From Orientallactaga sibirica (Eukaryota > Chordata > Mammalia > Rodentia > Dipodidae), in assembly GCA_036365145.1 (NCBI GenBank), contig JAEOAD010000034.1:15963501-16027500 (forward strand): a stretch of 64,000 bases of DNA, read 5' to 3'. Positions 10,990-21,660 of the stretch are shown one piece after another. The notes beneath the pieces are model-generated. The model made no database searches, had not been told where the DNA came from, and saw only the letters and a list, made by a program, of their open reading frames with translations. The translations under genes and the position numbers were made by a program. Every line of letters begins with the position of its first letter. The stretch's first letter is position 1.

Positions 10990-11860
10990 AGTAGTCATTC
11001 TCCTTGGTATTTGTCCATAGTCACTGAAAATCTGTGTCTACATGTGAAACTTGCACACTGTTTTTAGCAGCCTTATTCATAATTGTGAAAACTTATAAGC
11101 AACGAAGATTCCTTAAGGAAGTGAATGGATAAATAAATTGTGGAACATCTAGTTGATAGGGTATTATTCATAACTAAAAAGAAATGAGTTATTAGGGTTG
11201 GAGAGATGGTTTAGCAGTTGATGCATTTGTCTGCAAAGCCAAAGGATCCCAGTTCAATTCTGCAGTACCCACGTAAGCCAGATGCACAAGGTGGCACATG
11301 CATCTGGAGTTTGTTTGCAGTGGCTGGAGGCCCTGGTGTGCCCATATTTTTCTCTCACTCTGTCTCTTTCTCTCTCTCATAAAAAACCAAATAAATAAAA
11401 TATATTAAAAAAGAAATGAACTATTATAAGATAAATAGACATAAGATTTTAATGCATGTCACTAAATGAAATAAATGAGTTTGAATAGGCTATATTCCAT
11501 ATGATTCCAAGTATATAATACTCTAGAAAAGATGAAACTGTGGAGACAGAATTGCAATAAGTATCAGGTATAAATATGTGAAACTATGCTGTGTGATAGT
11601 TCAGCATTTGATCCATTTTGTTATATATTTGTCCAACTCATGACTTATGCATCACCCAGAATGTTGTACCCTGATGTAAACTGTTGACTTTGAGCGATAT
11701 TGATAAGTCTGTGGAAGCTCGTCAATTGAAGAAGTGCTCACTATGATGCAAGATGTTGACTGATAGGGAAGGCTATGCAGGTCTATAAGGCAGTATATGG
11801 GATAGCTCTATACTTTCATTTTTTGCTGTCATCCTGAAACTAACCTTTAGACAACAAAGA
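10990..11860 (+). repeat. L1M LINE 3' end, sense, split by a DIP SINE
   Basis: Old mammalian L1 3' sequence: TAGCAGCCTTATTCATAATT, AAGTGAATGGATAAATAAAT, then after the DIP TATGATTCCAAGTATATAAT, CTCTAGAAAAGATGAAACTG, GATGTAAACTGTTGACTTTG and AGGCTATGCAGG. The DIP at 11195-11401 splits it. Confidence 0.75.
11195..11401 (+). repeat. DIP-like SINE inserted in L1M
   Basis: Head GGTTGGAGAGATGGTTTAG, body CGTAAGCCAGATGCACAAGG, CT-rich segment and AATAAAAT tail. The L1 text AGAAATGAGTTATTA before it and AGAAATGAACTATTA after it form an imperfect target-site duplication. Confidence 0.88.
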
Positions 11861-12190
11861 ATATAACTGTTGTTTTGCCTGTGATGGGAATAAGGTAAGA
11901 GAGGAAAGAACCCTTTGAGAGAAAAAAAGAAGTGATTAATGATAAAGGGTTCAAAAAGATCTGGGGCTACCTGAAATATGTGGGGGAATCTAGCAAGCAG
12001 AGACAGAGGTTTTGGGAGAAGAGTGGAGATTGACGCATGGGGAATAATTGGGTGAAGTGAACACAGATCCTAGTTCTTATTAGAGGGAATCATTGATCCA
12101 GGAAGGAACTCAACAATAAGGAGAGCTACCTTCCATCACACCCTTTCTTTGTGTCAGACACTGGTCATGGTTTCCTCTCACCATTTCATT

Positions 12191-12203
12191 GCACGCGCGC
12201 GCG

Positions 12204-12242
<39 letters not shown>
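12191..12242. repeat. (GC)n(AC)n alternating purine-pyrimidine tract
   Basis: 52 bases of nearly perfect purine-pyrimidine alternation: CACGCGCGCGCGCACGCAC followed by CA repeats. Confidence 0.93.
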
Positions 12243-12245
<3 letters not shown>

Positions 12246-12348
12246 TTGAACAAAGTCAACTTGTTACTGAGACTGGCATTAAAAGAAGTTGAAGTTATTT
12301 TACCACAGAGATAGCCTCACAGCTTGAACTAGAGTTAGTTTTCTGCTT

Positions 12349-12424
12349 ATTGTCTCCTCAGATTATCATTTTAAGAACACTTGTGTATTGTCTCCTCAGA
12401 TTATCATTTTAAGGACATTTGTGT
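12349..12424. repeat. Two-copy 38-bp tandem duplication
   Basis: ATTGTCTCCTCAGATTATCA plus 18 further bases occurs at 12349-12386 and again, with two substitutions, at 12387-12424. It is a simple local duplication in non-coding DNA. Confidence 0.92.
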
Positions 12425-12429
12425 AGTTC

Positions 12430-13880
12430 TGTGTAAAGGTAGTAAGGGGTGGGAAGACACTGAATAAATTATGCTTACCCTTGAGGGAAAGAAAATCTCT
12501 TACTAGTACAAATAAAGGTGTCACTGTGGTGATAGCTTCTGACATAATTCTGAGCCCTTCCAGGGAGGTACTTTGGGGTAAGAGAGGGTGCTCCCCAGAA
12601 GTGCGCCTATCTGGGTAACTTCCTCCTCCACCTGGGAAGGAGATGGGCATCTATAAAGGAGCTGAACCCTGTGACCCTTGCTAATTAACATCCTTCACAT
12701 TGAGTCTGGCAGGGTATGTAGAAATACCTAACATCTCTGGATAATGTCATGGAAGCTGCCTTCCTTGGCAGTTCACTAAAAGTAGAACCCCAAAGTGAAA
12801 AGGTCATAAAACAACTTATAACCTTTATTTTTTTCTTTCATCATTAGAAGCATTCTAAATTCCTTGAAGCAAAAGTCATAGAAACATAAACTCTGAGATT
12901 TGAAAGGTCTTTGAGGTTTTTTTTTAATTTTTAATTTTTATTTTTGCCTTTTTCTCAGTCTGTGAATACCAATGCAGACCTACCATTCATCCTCTTTCAT
13001 TGCTGCAGTCTGCCTTTCTGGTTTTCTTTCACTATGTGCCTTTTTCTGACGACATCTTCCTTGGGCCAATCCTTGTATGTTGGTGATTCTCAAATACTGC
13101 TTTAAACGTTGGGGTTGAAATCGGAAGATTTCTTATATTCCAAGATTTTATCATCCTTGCTATATCTTGGTGGTGAAAAATGTGCTTTCTCTTACAAAGT
13201 CCTAGTAATTAATGTTGCTTAGTCCAAATGCCCTTTCATAGAACAAGAAAATGTTAATAATTTCATGTTGCTCAAAATATTAGTTTTGCCAATCAGACTT
13301 GCTCAAGGAACCCAGAAGGTTGAGTTGGTGCCATACGTCATGCTAAAGAAGGCTCACATTCCACGACTGGTTAGATTTAGGATTCTAAGTATTTGGATAT
13401 CTTAGTATATTTCATTATCTTCTACAGTGCCTTGGGAATGTCTTTTACATAGTTGATCATCAATGTATATATGGTAAGTCAGTGAATCTCTAGTCAATCA
13501 AAACTACAATGTACCTTTTCCATGTTCATGCCTATTTGATGTGGTAAAGCATGAACATAAATTTCAAATTTCAGTCTGGTAGGAAGTCTCTAGTCCAGGC
13601 TTCAGAGGTAGGTTAACTCTGTTGCTCAGTGTTTGGGTTCTGCAGCCAGCATGCCTGGATGTGAGCCAGGCATCATTCTCACTATGTGTGTACTTCAAGC
13701 AGATACAGACTTACACAGCTCCTCATAGTCTTAGTCTTCTAGGGCTGTAACAAAAGCCTTATTTGAGTTTTCCTGAGTTGAATCATGGACTGGTTATCTA
13801 GCAGGGCCCTTCACAAAGTAGGTGCTCAGTAGATCGTAACTCTTCTCATTAAGGCTGCACATCAGAAATGGTAGAAAAAT
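12430..13880. other. Unique intronic sequence
   Basis: No coding exon. 12870-12915 has a faint MIR3-like phrase (AAACTCTGAGATTTGAAAGG). The rest shows no recognised repeat. Confidence 0.45.
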
Positions 13881-13884
13881 GGAG

Positions 13885-13985
13885 TTCTGGTTGTCTTAAA
13901 TCAGAAGAACTGGGTTCAAGTTTCTCCTTGGTCCTTATTACTGGAGTAAACTTGGAGGTGCCACTTACCCTTCTTGTGTAAAACA
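13885..13985 (+). repeat. MIR SINE relic
   Basis: Resembles the MIR 5'/core region: GAACTGGGTTCAAGTTTC, then GTAAACTTGGAGGTGCCACT. Short and diverged. Confidence 0.45.
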
Positions 13986-14109
13986 AAATTTAGAACTAAC
14001 AGAAAGACTTTTGAGAATTCAAATGTATGTAGGATGGATATGTTGTAAAAGCTTCCATGAAAATGAATCTTTAAAAAAAATGTATAGTGCGTTGTTATTA
14101 TACAGGTAG

Positions 14110-16135
14110 TGAAATGTATAATCAAAAGTGTGAAATCGTCTGTAGAAAAGATTTGGCATTTCCTATATTCCCCTTCAGGGGTGTTCTTTAAAGAAATATT
14201 AGTAAGATCATTGCTTTTTTTTTTTTCTTTTCCTTTTTTGGATGAGAGGCATGACGCCATTATAGCTGACAGGGCATTCTTTTAAAAGGGTGCTATGCTC
14301 ACCACTATGCCACCAACTCCCATGATAGGGCATCTTTTGAATGAAGACACCAGAAATAGAACCTCTCTTCTCCCCCCGGAAGTCACTACTCTGATGAAGA
14401 CCTTCTTATCACAAAAAAGAGTTAATGAAAAGATGAAACTCAAGTTGAAAATGGAATTAAAGGAATTTAAAGTGTTAGGGATGAAGTTGTTTAGAATCTG
14501 GAATTGTTATCAAGGATGCTTAAGGTAGGATCAATCTGGAAAGGGATTTGGCATGACGTGAGTAGAATCAGATGTGCATGTGTGTGCGTATGAATATTCA
14601 GGGAGATGGGTTGTGGGTGCTTCTGGCTCTCAGGATTTTGCTTATTGGAAAAGATTAGGCTGCCATCTGGCTACTACTTGCATTCAAGAAGCAGCATGGA
14701 TCCTTGCAGATTTTCTGAAGATTTCAACAATGCCTTTATCTTCATGCATAGAAGAACCAAGTGCTGAACACTGATGTTATGCAAGGGAGCTAGGTGATCA
14801 TGCTTGGGGCTGGGAGTCTGAGGCTCTATTTTAACATGTGCCACTGAAATAATTACAAACAAGATAGCATAATACTTACATTTAAGGAGCTTAGAATCTG
14901 GTGAAAGATTAATATTAATAGAATATGAGAGTATTTGCCTATGTATATGTATACATAGTCCAAATAATATTATATTTGTTGGCCACTTATCATGTATAAG
15001 ACATTGTGACATTATACCAAAATACCTTATATGCACTATCTCAATTCTTTTTGCTCCCCTCTGCAATAGGAAGAATACATTTATTGTCCACACTTTAAAT
15101 TAGAAAGTGGATTCAGGGTTATTAAATAATTTATTTGAGGAAACTAAAAGAAACTAAATTGAGAGTTCCCTGACCCCAACCTCCTTCCTCTTAGCTTCTT
15201 TCCTTTTTCTGTATCATCTCCCAGTCATGCTGTAGGGGCTCTGGAGGCAAAAGCCACTAAATGGTGTGATCAGGAATGGAGTGAAGGCAGGAAAAAAAAA
15301 AAAAAAAAAAGCCCAAGCTAAGTACTGTAGAGTTAGTATATTCAAGAGGAGGACACCTGAGTAAAAAATGTTTCAGTCTGTGAGAACATGTGCAGACCAT
15401 GGAGGTTCTAACAGTCATACACTTTCGGGAAGAATAATTAGCTCTGAGTAGGTGCGTTGGGGACAGCCAGGGGGTTGGGGACATTTCAGTGCCTCTATAT
15501 AGCACAGCCTCAGGAAGATGACAGCATCTCAGATTTCAGTATATGTCAAGGATCACTGCATAGGGACTGAGTGAGGGAGGAATGATTCACTGACCTGATT
15601 AGGAAACACCCTACAGAAATGGAGATAAAGAAGGAGGAATCGGGTACTAAATGTAGAAAGATGAGCTTCCAGATAGATTTATGAACTCCTTTGAGGGGTG
15701 GCTTTCACACTGGGTGCTGTCGTCATTCAGGAGGAGCCAACATGTTGGGTAAGCACATTAATAAAGATAAAAGTAAATGTAGTGAGTGTGGTCATGTGAG
15801 TGGATGAGTGGGAAGAAGAGCTGCCAGTGCTGAGCAGGGAATGAAGCCATGAAGTTCAGGGTTTATGACTTGAAGAATGTGACCCATATAGCCAGCTTTC
15901 TCTTACTGATGTGTTTTTAATCGGATGTTCCTTCTGAAATTCACCCTTCGCTGACTCCATATCTCATTCCCTGGAGGCACTGTGGAGCAATCTGTTTGCA
16001 TCTGCACTTTATACAGCTGTGGTCCTTCTCCGGTCACACCTGGCAGGTCACATCTTGGACACAGTACAACAGCTAAAGTACCAGTGTGCTGAATGACCTG
16101 GAGGAAGTTCGGCTTGATACTGTGTCCTAGTCATA
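14110..16135. other. Mostly unique intronic sequence
   Basis: Contains short T- and A-runs (14212-14240, 15292-15310) but no coding exon or clearly assignable repeat. Confidence 0.4.
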
Positions 16136-16139
16136 ATGG

Positions 16140-16330
16140 AAGCATTTAGCGCACGCTTTTTGTGCTCTGTGCACTCTGTCTGCTGCTTTACCAATGTTAG
16201 TTCATGTGATCCAGGAAACAGCCCAATGTGTTTTACTAGTGTCTATAAAATGGCTGATGACAGATATGTAAACTGAGGAAAAGAAAAAGTAAAACTGCTT
16301 GACAAGGACAAATAGTTAATAACAGATTTA
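16140..16330 (-). repeat. MIR SINE relic, antisense
   Basis: Follows antisense MIR order: TGCTTTACCAATGTTAGTTC, TATGTAAACTGAGGAAAAG, AGTAAAACTGCTTGACAAGG. Highly diverged. Confidence 0.45.
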
Positions 16331-16344
16331 GGATATTTGTGTGT

Positions 16345-16421
16345 ACACAAGGTGGAACTCAGGACCTTTTACATGTAGGTGAGGGAATTACTTTATCAAT
16401 GAGCTGCCCCTCAAACCCACA
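16345..16421 (-). repeat. ID-type (tRNA-Ala-derived) SINE fragment
   Basis: Antisense ID order: GTGGAACTCAGGACCTTTTA, then ATGTAGGTGAGGGAATTAC, TATCAATGAGCTGCCCCTC. Consistent with a decayed ID element. Confidence 0.5.
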
Positions 16422-16429
16422 AATACGTG

Positions 16430-17220
16430 ATTAGAAATCAGGATTATATGAGTTCAAGAGCTTTGTGCTTAACTTGTCTAGTACATTGCTTGCTTGATGT
16501 TGTGCATGGATTTTCCACATAAGGGTAGGTAGGGGTCAGCTGGGGCAGTGTTTTTATAGTAGTTGTATCCCAGGAACAGGAAGGAAAGTAATATCTAGTC
16601 ATCACAAGCACCATTGAGTTAATTTTGTGCACAAATCACCAGTTGTCTGCAGTGGGAGTCTTCCTAGTCTCCCGTCTATAGAGGTCTCCTGGGGCTGAAT
16701 GTATGAACTTTGGGTCTAGCTCCAGGCTATGTAGCAAATGCATGTGTATTCCATTTTGTGGAGACATAAATGGATATATAGACAATTGATGTACTAGTCC
16801 CAAGGTAATTGCACTGCTGGGCAGATTTGGGGTTCACACTAAGGCTGATGTGGCTCCAGAGTCCTTCTTCCTAAATGAGACTCAGTGAAGGCCATTTCTC
16901 TTCTATTTGTCCATAAAGCAAAGACAATGAACTAGATCAGTGTCTCTGAATTGTCAGTCTTTCAGGTACCCTCAGTTAAATTATTACTGTTGTTTACTTC
17001 ATTTCATGTGTAATGTTAATATGCTTTAATTCAAGCCAACTGTTATGGAAAAACACATATTTCCATAGGAAAGTTTATTTCATTGCTACAATTAAAAAAG
17101 ATGCTCAGCATATGAATAAATGCAGCAAAACAGGATCACAAATGATATTATATTTTAAATTTTAGCTTACTCATTCAGCTATATTCTTGCTGACCCAAGC
17201 TAGCTTTCTGTGTGCTATAA
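16430..17220. other. Unique AT-rich intronic sequence
   Basis: No gene or recognised repeat. Confidence 0.45.
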
Positions 17221-17230
17221 GCTAATATTT

Positions 17231-17360
17231 AGTTGGGCACAGGGATGTAAGTCTATAGTCTTTATACTTCAGAGGTTAAGACAGGAGAATTGGCACAGTT
17301 TTAAGGATGAAGTTCAAGGATATGAGGGTAGCCTAAACCACACAAGGAAGTAATCAAACA
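17231..17360 (+). repeat. Proto-B1-like SINE relic
   Basis: Reads AGTTGGGCACAGGGATGTAA, then CTTCAGAGGTTAAGACAGGA and TGAGGGTAGCCTAAACCACA, the order of an old sense B1. Confidence 0.6.
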
Positions 17361-17374
17361 TCCAGTGTTGTGGG

Positions 17375-17378
<4 letters not shown>

Positions 17379-17425
<47 letters not shown>
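17379..17425. repeat. (GA)n microsatellite
   Basis: About 23 GA units, directly after the proto-B1 relic. Confidence 0.95.
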
Positions 17426-17428
<3 letters not shown>

Positions 17429-17429
17429 T

Positions 17430-18885
17430 AAAAAATTAAGCACATATTTATAAGTGATGAAGTAAGGCTAAAAATATAATAGCAACAAAATTAACCTCCC
17501 TCTGTGCTTTAATCAGAATTAGGATGGCTCATTATTTGAGTTAAAGGTACTTTATAAAAAATCCGGTCCCTGTTTGAAAGTCTTGTCTCTGCAGTGTGTG
17601 GGGGCAGCTTTTATTGTATGAAATGCTGGGCACGAAGCTTTGCTTTGTTTCTCTTGTGTTATTTAACTTTTGGGGTTTAGAATCTCCACAAATTTAGAGA
17701 TCCACTTGGAGGGAAAGAAGACTTTGTTGGATGATACAGTGAAAAGTATGAATCCAGAATTTAATGCCAAAGTAGGAGGTAAAGAAGAGCTTTTGTTTTG
17801 CCCTCATCTTGGAGCATCTAGGCGAGAGGCAGGCACTGGAGCTCATAAAATACACAAAGCTGGAAAGTTGTTGCCAGAGCCAACATCTCTATTCTAGCCT
17901 TTTCACTTCAGTCACTTTGTCTTTGATGCCCATTGGCTGCTTTTGAGTCTACACCTGGTTCTTTCCTACCTATTGCACCACTGAGCATTTTAAAAGCTGT
18001 GGCAATGAAGATTTGCCTTTTAATCATTCCATGGGAGGAATGAAATGAGCTTGCATCATGAGTTTACTCTGTCTCCACAACTAGTTGGATGGTTGCTAAT
18101 ATTTTTCACTTCCCTCAACACATCATGGAAATAAAATTGAGTAGGTGTCTTATTTCACACATCAGAAAAGGTTTGCGAGAGTATTAACTCGGTGGAGTGC
18201 CACAGCCTCTGACACCCATAGATGTGACCATTTTCATGTCCCATGCTTTCTTTCTGTCACTGAGATGTGCTCTCATTAGGAAAGAGGTAGTTCTTGGATT
18301 GGGGGCAATTTCTGGAATCTTCTCTGCATCCTAGGGCTGGGTCACACTGTCACATCTCTCAGTTCAGCCTTTCATTGTTCAGTGGTTGGAGTCTTGTGCT
18401 AATGAGACCCTACTCATGGATTTTAGCCCCTTGGGGGCCAATTAACTTCACTTTACTTCAGCTGCCAGGAACCTCAGAACTAAATCCAGATCAATTAGTT
18501 CATCCCAGGTGCCTGGTAACATCTATTCCTTCTCTCGTTTTAACTATTCTTTGTTCCATTTTTATTTTTAATTGTCCTAATTTATGTCTTATTTAACTTT
18601 ATAATATTACTTTAACTGTGTCTTGGGGGTAGATGGGAGATGAATTCTAAGTCAATAAGTAAAATCACTTTAGGTGTTGTCTCTGGAGAAGAACTGCTTC
18701 AGTCCTCTGGACAGAAGCTGAGCTTGCTCTGAGTTGGTGGCTTAGGGATTTGCAAGTGTCTTACAACATGAGGACACTGGGGGGGAGGGCCAGTGAGAGG
18801 AGAGACACGTGGGAGACCCTGGACAGAGATATCATGCCTACATGGGTTAGTAAGGACAGCTTCAATGTAGACCTCAAAAGAACAC
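17430..18885. other. Unique intronic sequence
   Basis: No coding exon. Open frames at 17670 and 18294 lack splice signals, homology or codon bias. Confidence 0.45.
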
Positions 18886-18889
18886 ATGT

Positions 18890-19174
18890 GGTACTGGGGA
18901 GGTGGCTCACTGGGAAAAGTGCTTACTGAATAAGTATTAGGACCCTAGTTTGGATCCCCAGGACCCCTGTAAAATCTTGACATAGTGGGAGATGTCTGTA
19001 GTCCTTGCTCTGGATAGGTAGAGAAAGGAAGGTCCCTGGAGCTTGCAAATGAGCTAGTCTTGCTGAATCTGTGAGCTTTAGATTCTCACGTAATTCTGTC
19101 TCAATGATTGAAGTCGTTGAGGAGGACATTTGATGTTGACCTTTGGCCTCACACACACACACACACACACACAC
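18890..19174 (+). repeat. B4-like SINE with CA tail
   Basis: Sense B4: ACTGGGGAGGTGGCTCACTG, GGATCCCCAGGACCCCTGTA, GTCTGTAGTCCTTGCTCTGG, CTGGAGCTTGCAAATGAGC, GACCTTTGGCCTCACACACA, ending in a (CA)12 tail (19150-19174). Confidence 0.75.
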
Positions 19175-19244
19175 GAATTCATAAGGAGGAACCCCAGGCT
19201 GTGGGACTGTATGGAATGTAACCCAGAGGTAGAGACTGCAGAGT

Positions 19245-19425
19245 AAGTTACATGGGCTGTGGCAGCTTTGGATTTGAATCTTTTCTCTTTAGCTAAATGA
19301 GTGAGTTGTGTGGCTGTGGGTGAGTCACATAACCTCTCAGAGCTTGTTTCAAATTCTCTAAAATGGGAAAAATTATTCTGGAACTGTGCACACTTGCTAG
19401 ATGATATATGGTAGCATTCTCTAGT
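19245..19425 (+). repeat. MIR SINE relic
   Basis: MIR order: GGCAGCTTTGGATTTGAATC, GTGTGGCTGTGGGTGAGTCA, CATAACCTCTCAGAGCTTG and CTAAAATGGGAAAAATTATT. Confidence 0.72.
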
Positions 19426-19454
19426 TTGTTCATTGATCCATTTATGCACAAGTC

Positions 19455-19592
19455 CAAAGAATATTAATTGGGCACATGCTTGGGTCTTGGTGCTGTTCTA
19501 GGAACTGAGCACACAGAATTTACCCAAAGAGGTAAATTTTCTGCCTTCTTCATAGTGAGATTTTATAGTGGCTGTATAAAGAATAAGTAATC
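19455..19592 (-). repeat. L2 relic interrupted by the 5S pseudogene
   Basis: Antisense L2 phrase: TTAATTGGGCACATGC, then GGTGCTGTTCTAGGAACTGA, GCACACAGAATTTACC. Continues vaguely past the 5S insertion. Confidence 0.5.
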
Positions 19593-19712
19593 AAATGCAA
19601 CACAACCTATGGCTATCACATGCCTAATATTCTCTGGTCTCAGAAGCTAAGCAAGGTCAGGCCTTATTAGTACTTGGATGGGAGGAATCCTGCCTGATAA
19701 ATGCAACACAAC
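19593..19712. mobile_element. Target-site duplication pair around the 5S pseudogene
   Basis: The direct repeats AAATGCAACACAAC at 19593-19606 and 19699-19712 are identical over 14 bases and bound the 5S-derived insert exactly. Confidence 0.9.
19607..19698 (+). pseudogene. 5S rRNA retropseudogene
   Basis: About 92 bases resemble 5S rRNA in order: CTATGGCTATCAC (5' end), GGTCTCAGAAGCTAAGCAAG, GTCAGGCC, TTAGTACTTGGATGGGAG, then CCTGCCTGAT. Several bases in the 5' third are lost, and the 3' end is missing. It is flanked by perfect copies of AAATGCAACACAAC (19593-19606 and 19699-19712), so it inserted by target-primed retrotransposition. There is no visible poly-A tail. It keeps the internal promoter region only in mutated form and is unlikely to be transcribed as 5S. 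Confidence 0.9.
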
Positions 19713-19807
19713 AAGAATGAAGTAGTTTTGAGTTATACGAGGAATAAAAATCAAATAATATCTAGCTCATTAATCAGAAAACTATGGTTTGGGGTTCAAC
19801 TCTGGTT

Positions 19808-20175
19808 CACCACTTCTTTGTGTGTGTGTGTGTGTGTGCATGCATGAGCATGCATGTATAATATGTGTGTTGGGTGATAGGGGGTACATGCATGTGTGTG
19901 TGCAGATGCACTTGCTGGTGCATCAAGGCCAAAGGGGAAATTGTACAGATGGCTGTTCTTCTTCCATCGCTCATCTCAGTATTTCCTCAACTTAGAGTCT
20001 CTCTCTGAAGGTGAAGCTGTGGTTTTCGGGAGACCCAGCAATTCTCTAGTCTCATCTACAGGATTTGGGTTACACTGGTGTGTGGCCACACTCAGATGTT
20101 TATGTGGGTGTTAGGGAATTGAACTCAAGCTCTCTCAGGTCTTCATGCTTGCAGCAAGTGCTCTAACCCCAAGTC
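19808..20175 (-). repeat. B4-like SINE, antisense, with (TG)n
   Basis: Antisense B4: TG-rich start (19819-19838), TCATCTACAGGATTTGGG, GTGGCCACACTCAGATG, then CATGCTTGCAGCAAGTGCTC near the tRNA-derived end. Confidence 0.68.
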
Positions 20176-20329
20176 CCTATTTCCTGTATTTGCAAATAAA
20201 GTTTAATCAGAAGATATGTTTAATCGGGGAAAATGTTCATTCATTTACTTATTGTCCATTGCTGCTTTCTTGCTATAATAATTGTCCCATAAAGCCTAAC
20301 AGACTGGCTGTTCCTTCATAGAAAATATC

Positions 20330-20518
20330 TTCCACTTTTTTTTTGTTGTTGTTGTTGTTTTTTAGGCAGAGTCTTACTGTAACCCAGGCTGACCTGGAAC
20401 TCACTGTGTAGTCTCAGGCTGGCCTTGAACTCATGGCGATCCTCCTACCGCTGCCTCCCAAGTGCTGGCATTAAAGGCGTGTGCCACCCCTACGTCCAGC
20501 TTTTGTCTTCCACTTTTG
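20330..20518 (-). repeat. B1 SINE with target-site duplication
   Basis: Antisense B1 (20337-20501): poly-T/GTT start, AGGCAGAGTCTTACTGTAAC, GGCCTTGAACTCATGGCG, ending ACCCCTACGTCCAGC. TCTTCCACTTTT flanks it on both sides. Confidence 0.9.
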
Positions 20519-20956
20519 AGCTAGAGGCTATCATTAGGGTCTGCTGTTTATGTGAAAATATCTGCCCTAGTTGAGTTTTTCTGCCTCTTTCATCTTATGC
20601 CTCGTTGTTTCCTTACTTCCTTGTTTTTTCTTTCTTTCCTATTCTCTCACTCTGTTTCTCTTTTTGTTTTGTTTGTGAGCTGAAAATGTCTTTCTAGCCC
20701 AATCTTTATTTCTGAAGAAAACACTGAACCCCAGAACCTTAAGTTGTCTATTAAGATAATATGGCCAGGGAGTGGTCATGAAAGGGAAGCCTTGTCCAGA
20801 TTGGTTTTCTTCTGTGTACATAGTGCATTGTTGGTACACAAGAGAAAACAAGCAAAATGTACAATCCAGGGAAGCATTTATTATGGTGGCTGGCATGCAG
20901 TGAGTAGTCAGTGATGCCTAGGTAGGCTCAGAGAGGCCCAGTGTAGTTGCCAAGAC

Positions 20957-20962
20957 AAGAAA

Positions 20963-20998
<36 letters not shown>

Positions 20999-21029
20999 AA
21001 AAAGAAAAGAAAAGAAAAGAAAAGAAAAA
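20957..21029. repeat. (GAAA)n / (GAAAA)n purine microsatellite
   Basis: About 73 bases of AAAG repeats passing into AAAAG repeats, all purine on the plus strand. Confidence 0.95.
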
Positions 21030-21399
21030 CGTACATTCAAAAGTTCAGAGTTAATTAAATCCTCAGAGGTGAATGTATTTCAAGGTAATACCACGGTCGG
21101 CTTGGGGCTTCCTACTATCCCAATGTCCTACCTTACGTTATGGTCCCCTCTGAGCCTGCTTTTAAAAATGACTTAAGCCAATATCTTCATTTGAAAATTG
21201 ATTGTTAAAAAGGAAGAGGCTATTGTCCAAATCTGCACAGAAAGACAGGGGTGAGCATGTAGTAGAACTTAGGTATCCTCTAGGTGCCTGGTCAAATACT
21301 GTCTTCACTGCTGGACTCTGTTAAATAACCTTGAGATGTTTTAAAGGGTAATATATATATATTTCCTCTAAGCTATAAGGCATGAGAAAAAACTTATGC

Positions 21400-21660
21400 A
21401 ACCAGGAAAAGCTTCCTGAAAGAGGCAAAGGTTAGGCCGGACTTGAAAAATAAGATCAAGATGAAGAAACAGAGAAAAGTCAGTGTATCTGTAGATATCA
21501 GTAAATCTCACAATAAAATCACAGGGACTGTGGTCATAGGATCAGTTTTGGATAGAAATCAGGACTGTGGAAGTAGGTTAGGTCTAGTTAAGAGAGGGGC
21601 TTATGTTTTTCATTAAGACATATGGATTTGATCTTGTAAGCCTGAGGTTATATGACATAG
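21400..21660 (-). repeat. L2 relic, antisense
   Basis: The order CAGGAAAAGCTTCCTGAAAG, AAAGGTTAGGCCGGACTTGA and ATGGATTTGATCTTGTAAG matches the antisense L2 phrases 'aaggcttcctgagg', 'tgagctgagacttga' and 'tttggatttgatcc'. Confidence 0.5.
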
